Source: Pseudomonas sp. (GTDB lineage: Bacteria; Pseudomonadota; Gammaproteobacteria; Pseudomonadales; Pseudomonadaceae). Taken from it: 18,201 nucleotides of DNA. The translations under genes and the position numbers were made by a program. The stretch spans positions 1 to 18,201 of the forward strand of contig NZ_JASLAW010000078.1 in NCBI RefSeq assembly GCF_030147005.1, written 5' to 3'. Positions 6,491-18,201 of the stretch are shown here, in pieces; within the stretch, counting starts at the first letter, position 1, and every line of letters starts with the position of its first letter. The notes beneath the pieces were generated by a model that saw nothing but the letters and a program-made list of their open reading frames with translations, was not told where the DNA came from and did not search any database.

Positions 6491-6850
6491 CTGACTGTCC
6501 TGACTCGCTCTTGCTCTGTTTTTGATCTTGATCCGAGGCGCCCCGTTAACCCACGCTGGCCGCAATTCGATATTGATTTTGAGGGGTAAACCGGCGGGGA
6601 TGCAGGCTTAGCCGCCCCGTGCCATGGATGGCGCGTGGCGGCGCCCCCCCCCCAAAAAAAATCAACGTCGGATCACGGGCACACCGAGCCTAAGCGAGGT
6701 GCCGAGTGGTGGGGCAAGAGCCTTTTTGGTTACTTTTGGGACTCTTTTCCAAAAGTGATCCGCTGTAAAAGCGGAACCCATAGCGGCCGTTACCTGAACA
6801 ATGGATATGTACTCGAACCAACCCGGCATCCGGGTCGGCTGGCAGGCCGC
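6491..6850. other. Gene-free intergenic segment with hairpins and likely dispersed repeat
   Basis: I find no convincing gene between pvdO and pvdF. A strong imperfect hairpin at 6611-6642 (GCCGCCCCGTGCCAT against ATGGCGCGTGGCGGC, 13 of 15 positions paired) is followed by ten C and eight A. Further right, TACTTTTGG / CCAAAAGTGA (6731-6739 and 6749-6758) and CCGCT / AGCGG (6760-6774) form two adjacent stem-loops. Sequence of this kind (TTTTTGGTTACTTTTGG, then CCAAAAGTGATCCGC) recurs between genes in many P. fluorescens-group genomes, from memory, so this is probably a dispersed intergenic repeat. Short reading frames here lack ribosome sites and show no recognisable protein. Confidence 0.6.
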
Positions 6851-6852
6851 TG

Positions 6853-6875
6853 CGGGAGCAAGCTCCCTCGCCACA
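6853..6875. repeat. Single REP half, same family as at pvdP
   Basis: CGGGAGCAAGCTCCCTCGCC followed by ACA is identical to the right REP of the REPINs at 159-268 and 546-655, but no inverted partner lies close by. The flank GTCGGCTGGCAGGCCGCTG is only loosely related to the REPIN spacer. Confidence 0.85.
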
Positions 6876-6920
6876 GGTTCAGTGCCGCGCTCAAAGTTGC
6901 GTAGAGACCTAGGCTCATCC

Positions 6921-6934
6921 AAGCCCCCTCCCAC
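6921..6934. repeat. REP remnant (AAGCCCCCTCCCAC) before the pvdF stop
   Basis: A short piece of the common P. fluorescens REP arm AAGCCCCCTCCCAC, about 30 bp beyond the pvdF stop codon. No full palindrome remains. Confidence 0.5.
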
Positions 6935-6965
6935 TTTTGAGTTCCTTACCGCTCCAAGAGTGTAT

Positions 6966-7793
6966 TCAGCCTTTCTGAGCCAAGAGCACCAAGCCTTCAT
7001 GCAACGCCGGGAACAGACTGTTGTTGAAGTTGTTCCAGCGCAGTTCGAGGATAGTGTCTTCCGGCGAAATCTCGGTCTTCAACACGTCGTGGAACACTTC
7101 GCCGGAATCAATGCCGTTATCCACATAGTGGAACGACGCGCCGGTGAGGTACAGCGGCTCCGAGGGCGTGGTGGCCTTGGTCGCCCAGTCCACCACCGTC
7201 TGCCCCCGCGCTCCATACAACGCATTCCACGTGGCATAGGCGCCACGGCGCTCGTAAGGCGATTCGATACGCGTGATACCCGGATGAATGTTCATGATAC
7301 GCCGCGCAAACGGCGCACCTGGGCGCACCAGGTCATCGAGGATCACCAGTAAACCATCGAGCACCACGATGTCTGCCTTCAGCTCAACCAGCACGTCATG
7401 CAGGCGCCGCTCGAAATCCTGCTTGCCGGCGATATGCTCGGCACTGCCCCGGGGCAGGCGGCGATAGGTGGACGGCACGCTCAGCAACAGGTCATTGACC
7501 AATTTGCCTTGCACACGCAAATCCGCCGGATACAGCCATTGGCGACCCGGCTTGCAGGCAAAACCATAGTCCGCCACCAACTGCTGGTCGCGCGGGTTTT
7601 TCTCATCATCGTCATACACCACCCCGACCAGGTTGTAGGCCTCGCCCAGCGCGGTGTCGTTGAGCGAGCCCACCAGAAACTCCAGCACCGACTTCATGTA
7701 GCGCTCATGGCCTTTATAGGCCACCGGCTGCCCGGCCTTGTCGGCGGCGGCGTTTCTCAGGGACCACACATACACCAGGTTCTTTTTCGTCAT
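6966..7793 (-). CDS. pvdF: PvdF, N5-hydroxyornithine formyltransferase
   Basis: 275 residues, the same length as P. aeruginosa PvdF. It transfers a formyl group from N10-formyl-tetrahydrofolate to N5-hydroxyornithine in the cytoplasm, making the hydroxamate residue for the peptide. The formyltransferase (GART-type) catalytic triad is visible as N168 and H170 in MNIHPGI and D229 in GIDSGEVFHD, the same numbers reported for the P. aeruginosa enzyme. The start is set by MTKKNLVYVWSLRNA, which matches PvdF N-termini. The frame stays open far upstream to 8858, but that part is antisense to pvdE and would include the promoter. The gene is divergent from pvdE, with its own iron-starvation box, and converges on the pvdMNO operon. 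Its presence predicts formyl-hydroxyornithine in the peptide. Confidence 0.96.
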   Translation of the reverse strand: MTKKNLVYVWSLRNAAADKAGQPVAYKGHERYMKSVLEFLVGSLNDTALGEAYNLVGVVYDDDEKNPRDQQLVADYGFACKPGRQWLYPADLRVQGKLVNDLLLSVPSTYRRLPRGSAEHIAGKQDFERRLHDVLVELKADIVVLDGLLVILDDLVRPGAPFARRIMNIHPGITRIESPYERRGAYATWNALYGARGQTVVDWATKATTPSEPLYLTGASFHYVDNGIDSGEVFHDVLKTEISPEDTILELRWNNFNNSLFPALHEGLVLLAQKG

Positions 7794-7854
7794 TGTCTCG
7801 CTCTCGCTGAAGGAATACGTACGGCGTGAATACCCGTACACCTGCACAACAAGA

Positions 7855-7878
7855 ACGAACCAGCCCCCGCGCAATTTA
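7855..7878 (-). promoter_or_regulatory. Iron-starvation (PvdS) box of pvdF
   Basis: On the minus strand TAAAT (7878-7874), 16 bases, then CGT (7857-7855, within CGTTCTT). Exact PvdS consensus, 62 bp upstream of the pvdF start codon. Confidence 0.87.
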
Positions 7879-7909
7879 TCCAGCGCCGACACCGCCCGGC
7901 ACACCACGC

Positions 7910-7933
7910 TAAATAGTCGCGCCGACACTTCGT
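7910..7933 (+). promoter_or_regulatory. Iron-starvation (PvdS) box of pvdE
   Basis: TAAAT (7910-7914), 16 bases, then CGT (7931-7933, within CGTTTG). Exact PvdS consensus, about 60 bp before the pvdE ATG, mirroring the distance on the pvdF side. Confidence 0.87.
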
Positions 7934-7991
7934 TTGTCATGGGTAAGGGTCTGTGTGCCCAGCCCCTCTTTTCACTCTCCGGGATGTATTT

Positions 7992-9644
7992 ATGACCGAC
8001 CCCAAACGCGGCGCCTTCAAAGGTTTGCTCGCCCTGCTCCGGCCCTTTCGCACCATTGTGACGGTATCCGTTGCCCTGGGCATGGTGGGCGGCCTGGCCA
8101 TTACGTTGCTGCTGGCGACCATCAATAACGCGCTGCATTCGGCGGCCGGCATGACCCAGGGCGTGGTCCTGACCTTTGCGGCACTGTGCGTGGTGGCGCT
8201 GCTCAGCTCGATCATTTCCGACATCGGCACCAACTACGTCGGGCAACGGATCATCGCCGCCCTGCGCAAGGACCTGGGCGAAAAGGTGCTGTCGGCGCCC
8301 ATCGGCCAGATCGAGCGCTATCGTTCCCACCGTCTGATCCCGGTGCTGACCCACGACGTCGACACCATCAGCGACTTCTCCTTCGCGTTCACGCCCCTGG
8401 CCATCGCCGCCACGGTCACCCTCGGTTGCCTGGGCTACCTGGCTTACCTGTCGGTGCCGATGTTTCTGATGATGGTGGTGGCGATCATTATCGGCAGCGC
8501 CGTGCAGTTTATCGCCGGCGGCAAAGGCATCCAGGGCTTCGACCTGGCGCGCAGCCATGAAGATGAGTTGCAGCGTCACTACAACGCAATCGCGTCCGGC
8601 GCCAAGGAGCTGCGCATGCACCGGCCACGGCGCTTTCGCATGTACACCCACCGCATCCAGGCAACCGCCGACCGCATCAGCGATATCCAGGTGCGTTCGG
8701 TCAACATCTATATCCTCGCCAAGACCTTCGGCTCGATGCTGTTCTTCGTGGTCATCGGCCTGGCCCTGGCGATTCAGGCGTACAACCCCAACCCGGACCC
8801 GACGGTGATCACCGGCTTCGTGTTGGTGCTGCTGTACATGAAAGGCCCGCTGGAACATTTGCTCGGTTACCTGCCGGTGGTGGGCAAGGCCAAGATTGCC
8901 TTTGGCCGTATCAGCGAACTGTCGGAGCGTTTTTCATCGCCCGAACCGCACCTGTTGATGGACGACAGCGAAGCGCCGAAACCGGTGGTCAACAGCCTCG
9001 AACTGCGCGGCGTGAGTTACAGCCCGCCCGCGGTCGAGGGCAGCGAGCCGTTCCAGCTGGGGCCGATCAACCTGAGCATCCAGCAAGGCGACATCGTGTT
9101 TATCGTCGGTGAAAACGGCAGCGGCAAAACCACCCTGATCAAACTGCTGCTGGGCCTTTACCCACCTCAGGCCGGCGAGATTCGCCTGAATGGCGAAGCG
9201 GTCACCGGCCCCGAGCGCGATGACTATCGCCAGCTGTTCACCACGGTGTTTTCCGACTACTACCTGTTCGACGACCTGGTCCAGGGCAGCGCCACCCAGT
9301 CCCTGGACAGCGCCACTAAATACCTGGAACGCCTGGAAATCGCACACAAGGTAAGCGTCAAGGACGGCGTGTTCAGCACCACCGACCTCTCCACCGGCCA
9401 GCGCAAACGCCTGGCATTGGTCAACGCCTGGCTGGAAGAACGTCCGGTGCTGGTGTTCGACGAATGGGCCGCGGACCAGGACCCGGCCTTCCGCCGGATC
9501 TTCTACACCGAGCTGTTGCCGGACCTCAAACGCCTGGGCAAAACCATCATCGTGATCAGCCACGATGACCGTTATTTCGACATCGCCGATCAGTTGGTGC
9601 GGCTGCGTGCGGGCCAGGTGGTACACGAGATGGAGCCGGCATGA
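7992..9644 (+). CDS. pvdE: PvdE, ABC exporter of the pyoverdine precursor
   Basis: 550 residues, essentially the known PvdE length. It belongs to the cyclic-peptide-exporter ABC family, with a membrane domain (about residues 10-310, several long hydrophobic segments) fused to an ATPase domain. ATPase motifs are all present: Walker A GENGSGKTT at about 373-381, signature LSTGQRKRL from about 466, Walker B VLVFDEW near 485-491, and the switch histidine in ISHDDRYF near H524. PvdE moves acylated ferribactin from cytoplasm to periplasm, where PvdP, PvdM, PvdN and PvdO act. I chose the ATG at 7992, preceded by CGGGA, because the upstream in-frame GTG at 7953 would start only about 20 bp after the PvdS box and add residues not expected in PvdE. 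fpvA begins 108 bp downstream on the same strand, so partial co-transcription is possible. Confidence 0.95.
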   Translation: MTDPKRGAFKGLLALLRPFRTIVTVSVALGMVGGLAITLLLATINNALHSAAGMTQGVVLTFAALCVVALLSSIISDIGTNYVGQRIIAALRKDLGEKVLSAPIGQIERYRSHRLIPVLTHDVDTISDFSFAFTPLAIAATVTLGCLGYLAYLSVPMFLMMVVAIIIGSAVQFIAGGKGIQGFDLARSHEDELQRHYNAIASGAKELRMHRPRRFRMYTHRIQATADRISDIQVRSVNIYILAKTFGSMLFFVVIGLALAIQAYNPNPDPTVITGFVLVLLYMKGPLEHLLGYLPVVGKAKIAFGRISELSERFSSPEPHLLMDDSEAPKPVVNSLELRGVSYSPPAVEGSEPFQLGPINLSIQQGDIVFIVGENGSGKTTLIKLLLGLYPPQAGEIRLNGEAVTGPERDDYRQLFTTVFSDYYLFDDLVQGSATQSLDSATKYLERLEIAHKVSVKDGVFSTTDLSTGQRKRLALVNAWLEERPVLVFDEWAADQDPAFRRIFYTELLPDLKRLGKTIIVISHDDRYFDIADQLVRLRAGQVVHEMEPA

Positions 9645-9686
9645 ATTTTCTTTTCCGGTTTTTCCAGGCAGGAACGTCCCACTAGC

Positions 9687-9705
9687 GGTAATGATAATTA
9701 ACCTC
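9687..9705 (+). promoter_or_regulatory. Fur-box-like site upstream of fpvA
   Basis: GGTAATGATAATTAACCTC matches the 19 bp Fur consensus GATAATGATAATCATTATC at 14 positions, with an intact left half. It lies 48 bp before the fpvA start. I found no TAAAT-N16/17-CGT box in the pvdE-fpvA gap. fpvA is therefore probably Fur-repressed directly and driven by another sigma factor (FpvI in P. aeruginosa), with possible readthrough from pvdE. A weak -10-like TATAAC follows at 9715-9720. Confidence 0.6.
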
Positions 9706-9752
9706 AATAGATACTATAACTGCCCACTTAAAGCCTTGAAGAGAAAGCATCC

Positions 9753-12194
9753 ATGCCAGCACGACTCGGTCTCAGCCCCCTGAGCAGAGCGCTATCCCTG
9801 CGCAGGGCCCTGAACATGAACCTTCTCCCGAGTGCCCTGGCACTGGCGGTGTCGCTGCCGATTGCAGGCTCTGTACAGGCCCAGGAGATCGAGTTGAACA
9901 TTCCCGCACAGCCGCTGGGTAGCGCGCTTCAGGAATTTGGTCGCCAGACCGATGTGCAGGTGTTGTACAGCCCTGGCGATGTGCAGGGTAAGAGCAGCCG
10001 TGCGATCAAGGGCAAGCTGCAGCCGCAGCAGGCCATTGATGCGTTGCTGGCAGGCAGCAAAACCACCTACAACCTCAACGGCAACACCTTGATAGTGGCC
10101 GCCGCCGGCGCTGGTGGCGGCCTGGAACTGAGCCCGACCGAGGTCACAGCCAACTATCTGGGCAACATCACCGAAGGTTCGGGCTCCTATACCCCGGGCA
10201 CCATCGCCACCGCCACCCGTCTGACCCTGACACCCCGGCAAACGCCGCAGTCGATCACGGTAGTCACTCGCCAGCACATCGAGGACTTCGGCCTCAACAA
10301 CATTGACGACGTGATGCGCCACACCCCAGGCATTACGGTGTCGGCCTACGACAGCGACCGCACCAACTACTATTCCCGTGGCTTCTCGGTCAACAGCTTC
10401 CAGTACGATGGCATTCCTTCCACCGTGCGCAACGTCGGTTATTCGGCGGGCAATACCTTGAGCGACATGGCGATCTACGACCGCGTCGAAGTGCTAAAGG
10501 GTGCTACCGGCCTGCTCAACGGTGCCGGCTCCCTCGGGGCAACCATCAACCTGATCCGGAAGAAGCCGACCTCGGATTTCAAGGGGCATGTGCAACTGGG
10601 CGCCGGTTCCTGGGACAACTACCGCAGTGAAGTGGATGTCAGCGGCCCCCTGACCGACAGCGGCAATATCCGTGGGCGTGCGGTCGCCGCGTACCAGGAC
10701 AAGAAGACGTTCATGGACCACTACTCGCGCAAGACCGAAACCTACTACGGCATTACCGAATTCGACCTGTCCCCCGACACGCTGCTGACCGTGGGCTTCG
10801 ACTACCAGGACAACATTCCTCAGGGTTCGAGTTGGTCCGGTTCCTTCCCGCTGGTCAACTCCAACGGCAGCATCAACAAGATGCCGCGCTCCTACAACAA
10901 CGGCACCACCTGGAGTTCCTGGGAGCAGAACACCCGTACCGCATTCGCCATGATTGAGCATGATCTGGGCGACGGCTGGGTAACCAAGTTCCAACTCGAC
11001 CACAAGATCAACGGCTACCACGCCGACCTCGGTTCGATTCAGTTCATCCAGCCGGCAGCCGATGGCACCGCCGAGATCAACGGGCAGAAGTACACTGGCG
11101 AAACTAAAAGCACCTCCGCCGACCTCTACGCCACCGGGCCTTTCAGCCTGTTCGGCCGCGAGCATGAACTGGTGGTGGGCGGCTCGGTCGGTACTTCGCG
11201 CTGGCAGGGCAAGGGTTACTGGTCGCCGGAATGGCCAGGCGGCAACAAAGTCGATTTCTATAACTGGAACGGTCACCTCGCCAAGCCTATCCACGGCCCG
11301 GCCCGGCAGTACATCGACGACACCATCCGCCAGACGGGTTACTACGTGACCACACGCTTGAACGTCATGGATGACCTGAACGTGATCCTCGGCGGGCGCG
11401 TGGCCAACTATCACGTCACTGGTAACAATCCTTCCTACAAGGAAACCGGGCGTTTCATTCCTTATGCCGGGGTGATCTACGACCTCAACGACAACTTCTC
11501 GGCATACGCCAGCTACACCGATATTTTCCAGCCTCAGGAAAGTAACGATAAGGACCGCAACGAAAAACTGCTGGAACCGGACGAAGGCCAAAACTACGAG
11601 ATTGGCCTTAAGGGCGAGTTCTTCGATGGCCGCCTGAACACCAGCATCGCTTACTTCGAAGTGCATGAGACCAACCGTGCGATCTCCGACGATGCGTACA
11701 ACAATCAGACGCCAACCCCGCAAAACTATGCATCCAAAGGCTCCAAGGCCGTGACCAAAGGCTACGAAGCGGAAATCACCGGTGAGTTGAGCCCGGGTTG
11801 GCAAGTACAAGGTGGTTACACCCACAAAATCGTGCGCGATGACAATGACAAGAAAATTTCCACCTTCGAACCCGAGCACCAGGTCAACCTGAATACCACC
11901 TACAAGCTCAAGGGTGACCTGGACAAGTTCACGGTCGGCGGCGGCGTGCGCTGGCAGACCAAGGGCTGGAACGAGATCTGGAACGGGTCACTCGAAACCA
12001 ATCAGGACATCACTCAGCAATCCTACTGGCTGGTGGACTTGATGACTCGCTACCAGGTGACCAAGAACCTGTCGGCGACGCTCAACTTCAACAATATTTT
12101 CGACAAGTCCTATTACACCAACGTCGGCTTCTATAATTCCGCCGTTTACGGTGAGCCGCGTAACGTGATGGTCAGTACCCGCTGGGACTTCTGA
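9753..12194 (+). CDS. fpvA: FpvA, TonB-dependent ferripyoverdine receptor with signalling domain
   Basis: 813 residues. A long signal peptide (residues 1-43, ending SVQA) is followed by the STN signalling domain (about 45-115: LNIPAQPLGSALQEFGRQ onward). That domain contacts an inner-membrane anti-sigma factor (FpvR type) and couples uptake to expression of pyoverdine genes. A candidate TonB box is ELSPTEVTA at about 125-133. The plug covers about 155-265 (TPQSITVVTRQHIEDFG, YDRVEVLKGATGLLNGAG) and the beta-barrel runs from about 270 to the end, finishing in an aromatic residue (STRWDF) as outer-membrane proteins do. The start has GAAGAG upstream; a second in-frame ATG at 9816 would still leave a signal peptide. 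It is next to the biosynthesis genes, so it is the receptor for the strain's own pyoverdine. It converges on the NRPS gene. Confidence 0.95.
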   Translation: MPARLGLSPLSRALSLRRALNMNLLPSALALAVSLPIAGSVQAQEIELNIPAQPLGSALQEFGRQTDVQVLYSPGDVQGKSSRAIKGKLQPQQAIDALLAGSKTTYNLNGNTLIVAAAGAGGGLELSPTEVTANYLGNITEGSGSYTPGTIATATRLTLTPRQTPQSITVVTRQHIEDFGLNNIDDVMRHTPGITVSAYDSDRTNYYSRGFSVNSFQYDGIPSTVRNVGYSAGNTLSDMAIYDRVEVLKGATGLLNGAGSLGATINLIRKKPTSDFKGHVQLGAGSWDNYRSEVDVSGPLTDSGNIRGRAVAAYQDKKTFMDHYSRKTETYYGITEFDLSPDTLLTVGFDYQDNIPQGSSWSGSFPLVNSNGSINKMPRSYNNGTTWSSWEQNTRTAFAMIEHDLGDGWVTKFQLDHKINGYHADLGSIQFIQPAADGTAEINGQKYTGETKSTSADLYATGPFSLFGREHELVVGGSVGTSRWQGKGYWSPEWPGGNKVDFYNWNGHLAKPIHGPARQYIDDTIRQTGYYVTTRLNVMDDLNVILGGRVANYHVTGNNPSYKETGRFIPYAGVIYDLNDNFSAYASYTDIFQPQESNDKDRNEKLLEPDEGQNYEIGLKGEFFDGRLNTSIAYFEVHETNRAISDDAYNNQTPTPQNYASKGSKAVTKGYEAEITGELSPGWQVQGGYTHKIVRDDNDKKISTFEPEHQVNLNTTYKLKGDLDKFTVGGGVRWQTKGWNEIWNGSLETNQDITQQSYWLVDLMTRYQVTKNLSATLNFNNIFDKSYYTNVGFYNSAVYGEPRNVMVSTRWDF

Positions 12195-12213
12195 CCGCAC
12201 ACCTTGATCGACC

Positions 12214-12252
12214 AAACGCCCGGTGAGAGTTGACCCTCACCGGGCGTTTTTT
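12214..12252 (+). terminator. Strong rho-independent terminator of fpvA
   Basis: A perfect 14 bp stem, AAACGCCCGGTGAG (12214-12227) with CTCACCGGGCGTTT (12236-12249), an 8-base loop, and six T from 12247. It starts 19 bp after the fpvA stop. Read from the other strand it ends in only three T, so it may stop the convergent NRPS transcript less efficiently. Confidence 0.92.
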
Positions 12253-12345
12253 GTCTGGGTCGGGCACAGCCACGAACACTCAGAGAGATCAAATGGGGAG
12301 CCAGCCCCCACATTCAGTTGGTCCGATCACCTTGAAAGCGACGGG

Positions 12346-18201
<5,856 letters not shown>

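Noticed and set aside
6635..6904. 89-codon open frame between pvdO and pvdF
   Set aside because: It crosses the C/A homopolymer, repeat hairpins and a REP; no ribosome site and no protein resemblance.
7953..7991. GTG start for pvdE 13 codons upstream
   Set aside because: It begins about 20 bp after the PvdS box, and the ATG at 7992 has a better ribosome site and gives the usual PvdE length.
7794..8858. Upstream in-frame extension of pvdF (630-codon open frame)
   Set aside because: The extra part is antisense to pvdE and would include the pvdF promoter; the true PvdF N-terminus begins at 7793 and gives the family length of 275.
10494..11879. 461-codon minus-strand open frame within fpvA
   Set aside because: Antisense shadow of a high-GC coding sequence; fpvA is unmistakable on the plus strand.

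Overview
The window is part of a pyoverdine (fluorescent siderophore) biosynthesis, maturation and uptake locus from a fluorescent Pseudomonas, most likely of the P. fluorescens group. The evidence is the gene set (pvdP, pvdM, pvdN, pvdO, pvdF, pvdE, fpvA and a terminal pyoverdine NRPS), the high-GC codon use, REP/REPIN palindromes typical of that group, and PvdS-type iron-starvation promoters. All identifications come from reading the sequence and from knowledge of the families; no search was run.

Layout. Positions 1-1089 hold no independent gene. They are a tandem array of units of about 390-420 bp, each made of a hairpin with a T-tract, two or three 33-34 bp direct repeats, a 110 bp REPIN, and a copy of the last 34 codons plus stop of pvdP. 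The rightmost tail copy is the genuine end of pvdP (1090-2718, minus). A 141 bp divergent promoter region with two iron-starvation boxes separates pvdP from the pvdM-pvdN-pvdO operon (2860-6387, plus). A gene-free stretch (6388-6965) of REP-like and other intergenic repeat sequence follows. pvdF (6966-7793, minus) and pvdE (7992-9644, plus) diverge from a second pair of iron-starvation boxes. fpvA (9753-12194, plus) follows pvdE behind a Fur-box-like site. It ends at a strong terminator and converges on a large NRPS gene (12346 to beyond the right edge, minus).

How the genes work together. PvdF makes N5-formyl-N5-hydroxyornithine for the peptide. The NRPS assembles the peptide; its visible end is [A-sub]-T-E / C-A-T-TE, and the last A domain reads as serine-specific. 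PvdE exports acylated ferribactin to the periplasm. There PvdP (tyrosinase), PvdM (membrane-anchored dipeptidase homologue), PvdO (FGE-like oxidase) and PvdN (PLP enzyme) mature the chromophore and its side chain. FpvA takes up ferripyoverdine and signals through its N-terminal domain. With pvdF and an epimerised residue just before a terminal serine, the product is probably a pyoverdine ending in D-X-L-Ser, as in the published Ser-terminated pyoverdines of P. fluorescens strains, rather than the common cyclo-hydroxyornithine-terminated type.

Most unusual points: the tandem array carrying partial pvdP tails; the inverted repeat formed by the two back-to-back -35 elements between pvdP and pvdM; and the loss in PvdM of most zinc ligands expected of an active renal dipeptidase.
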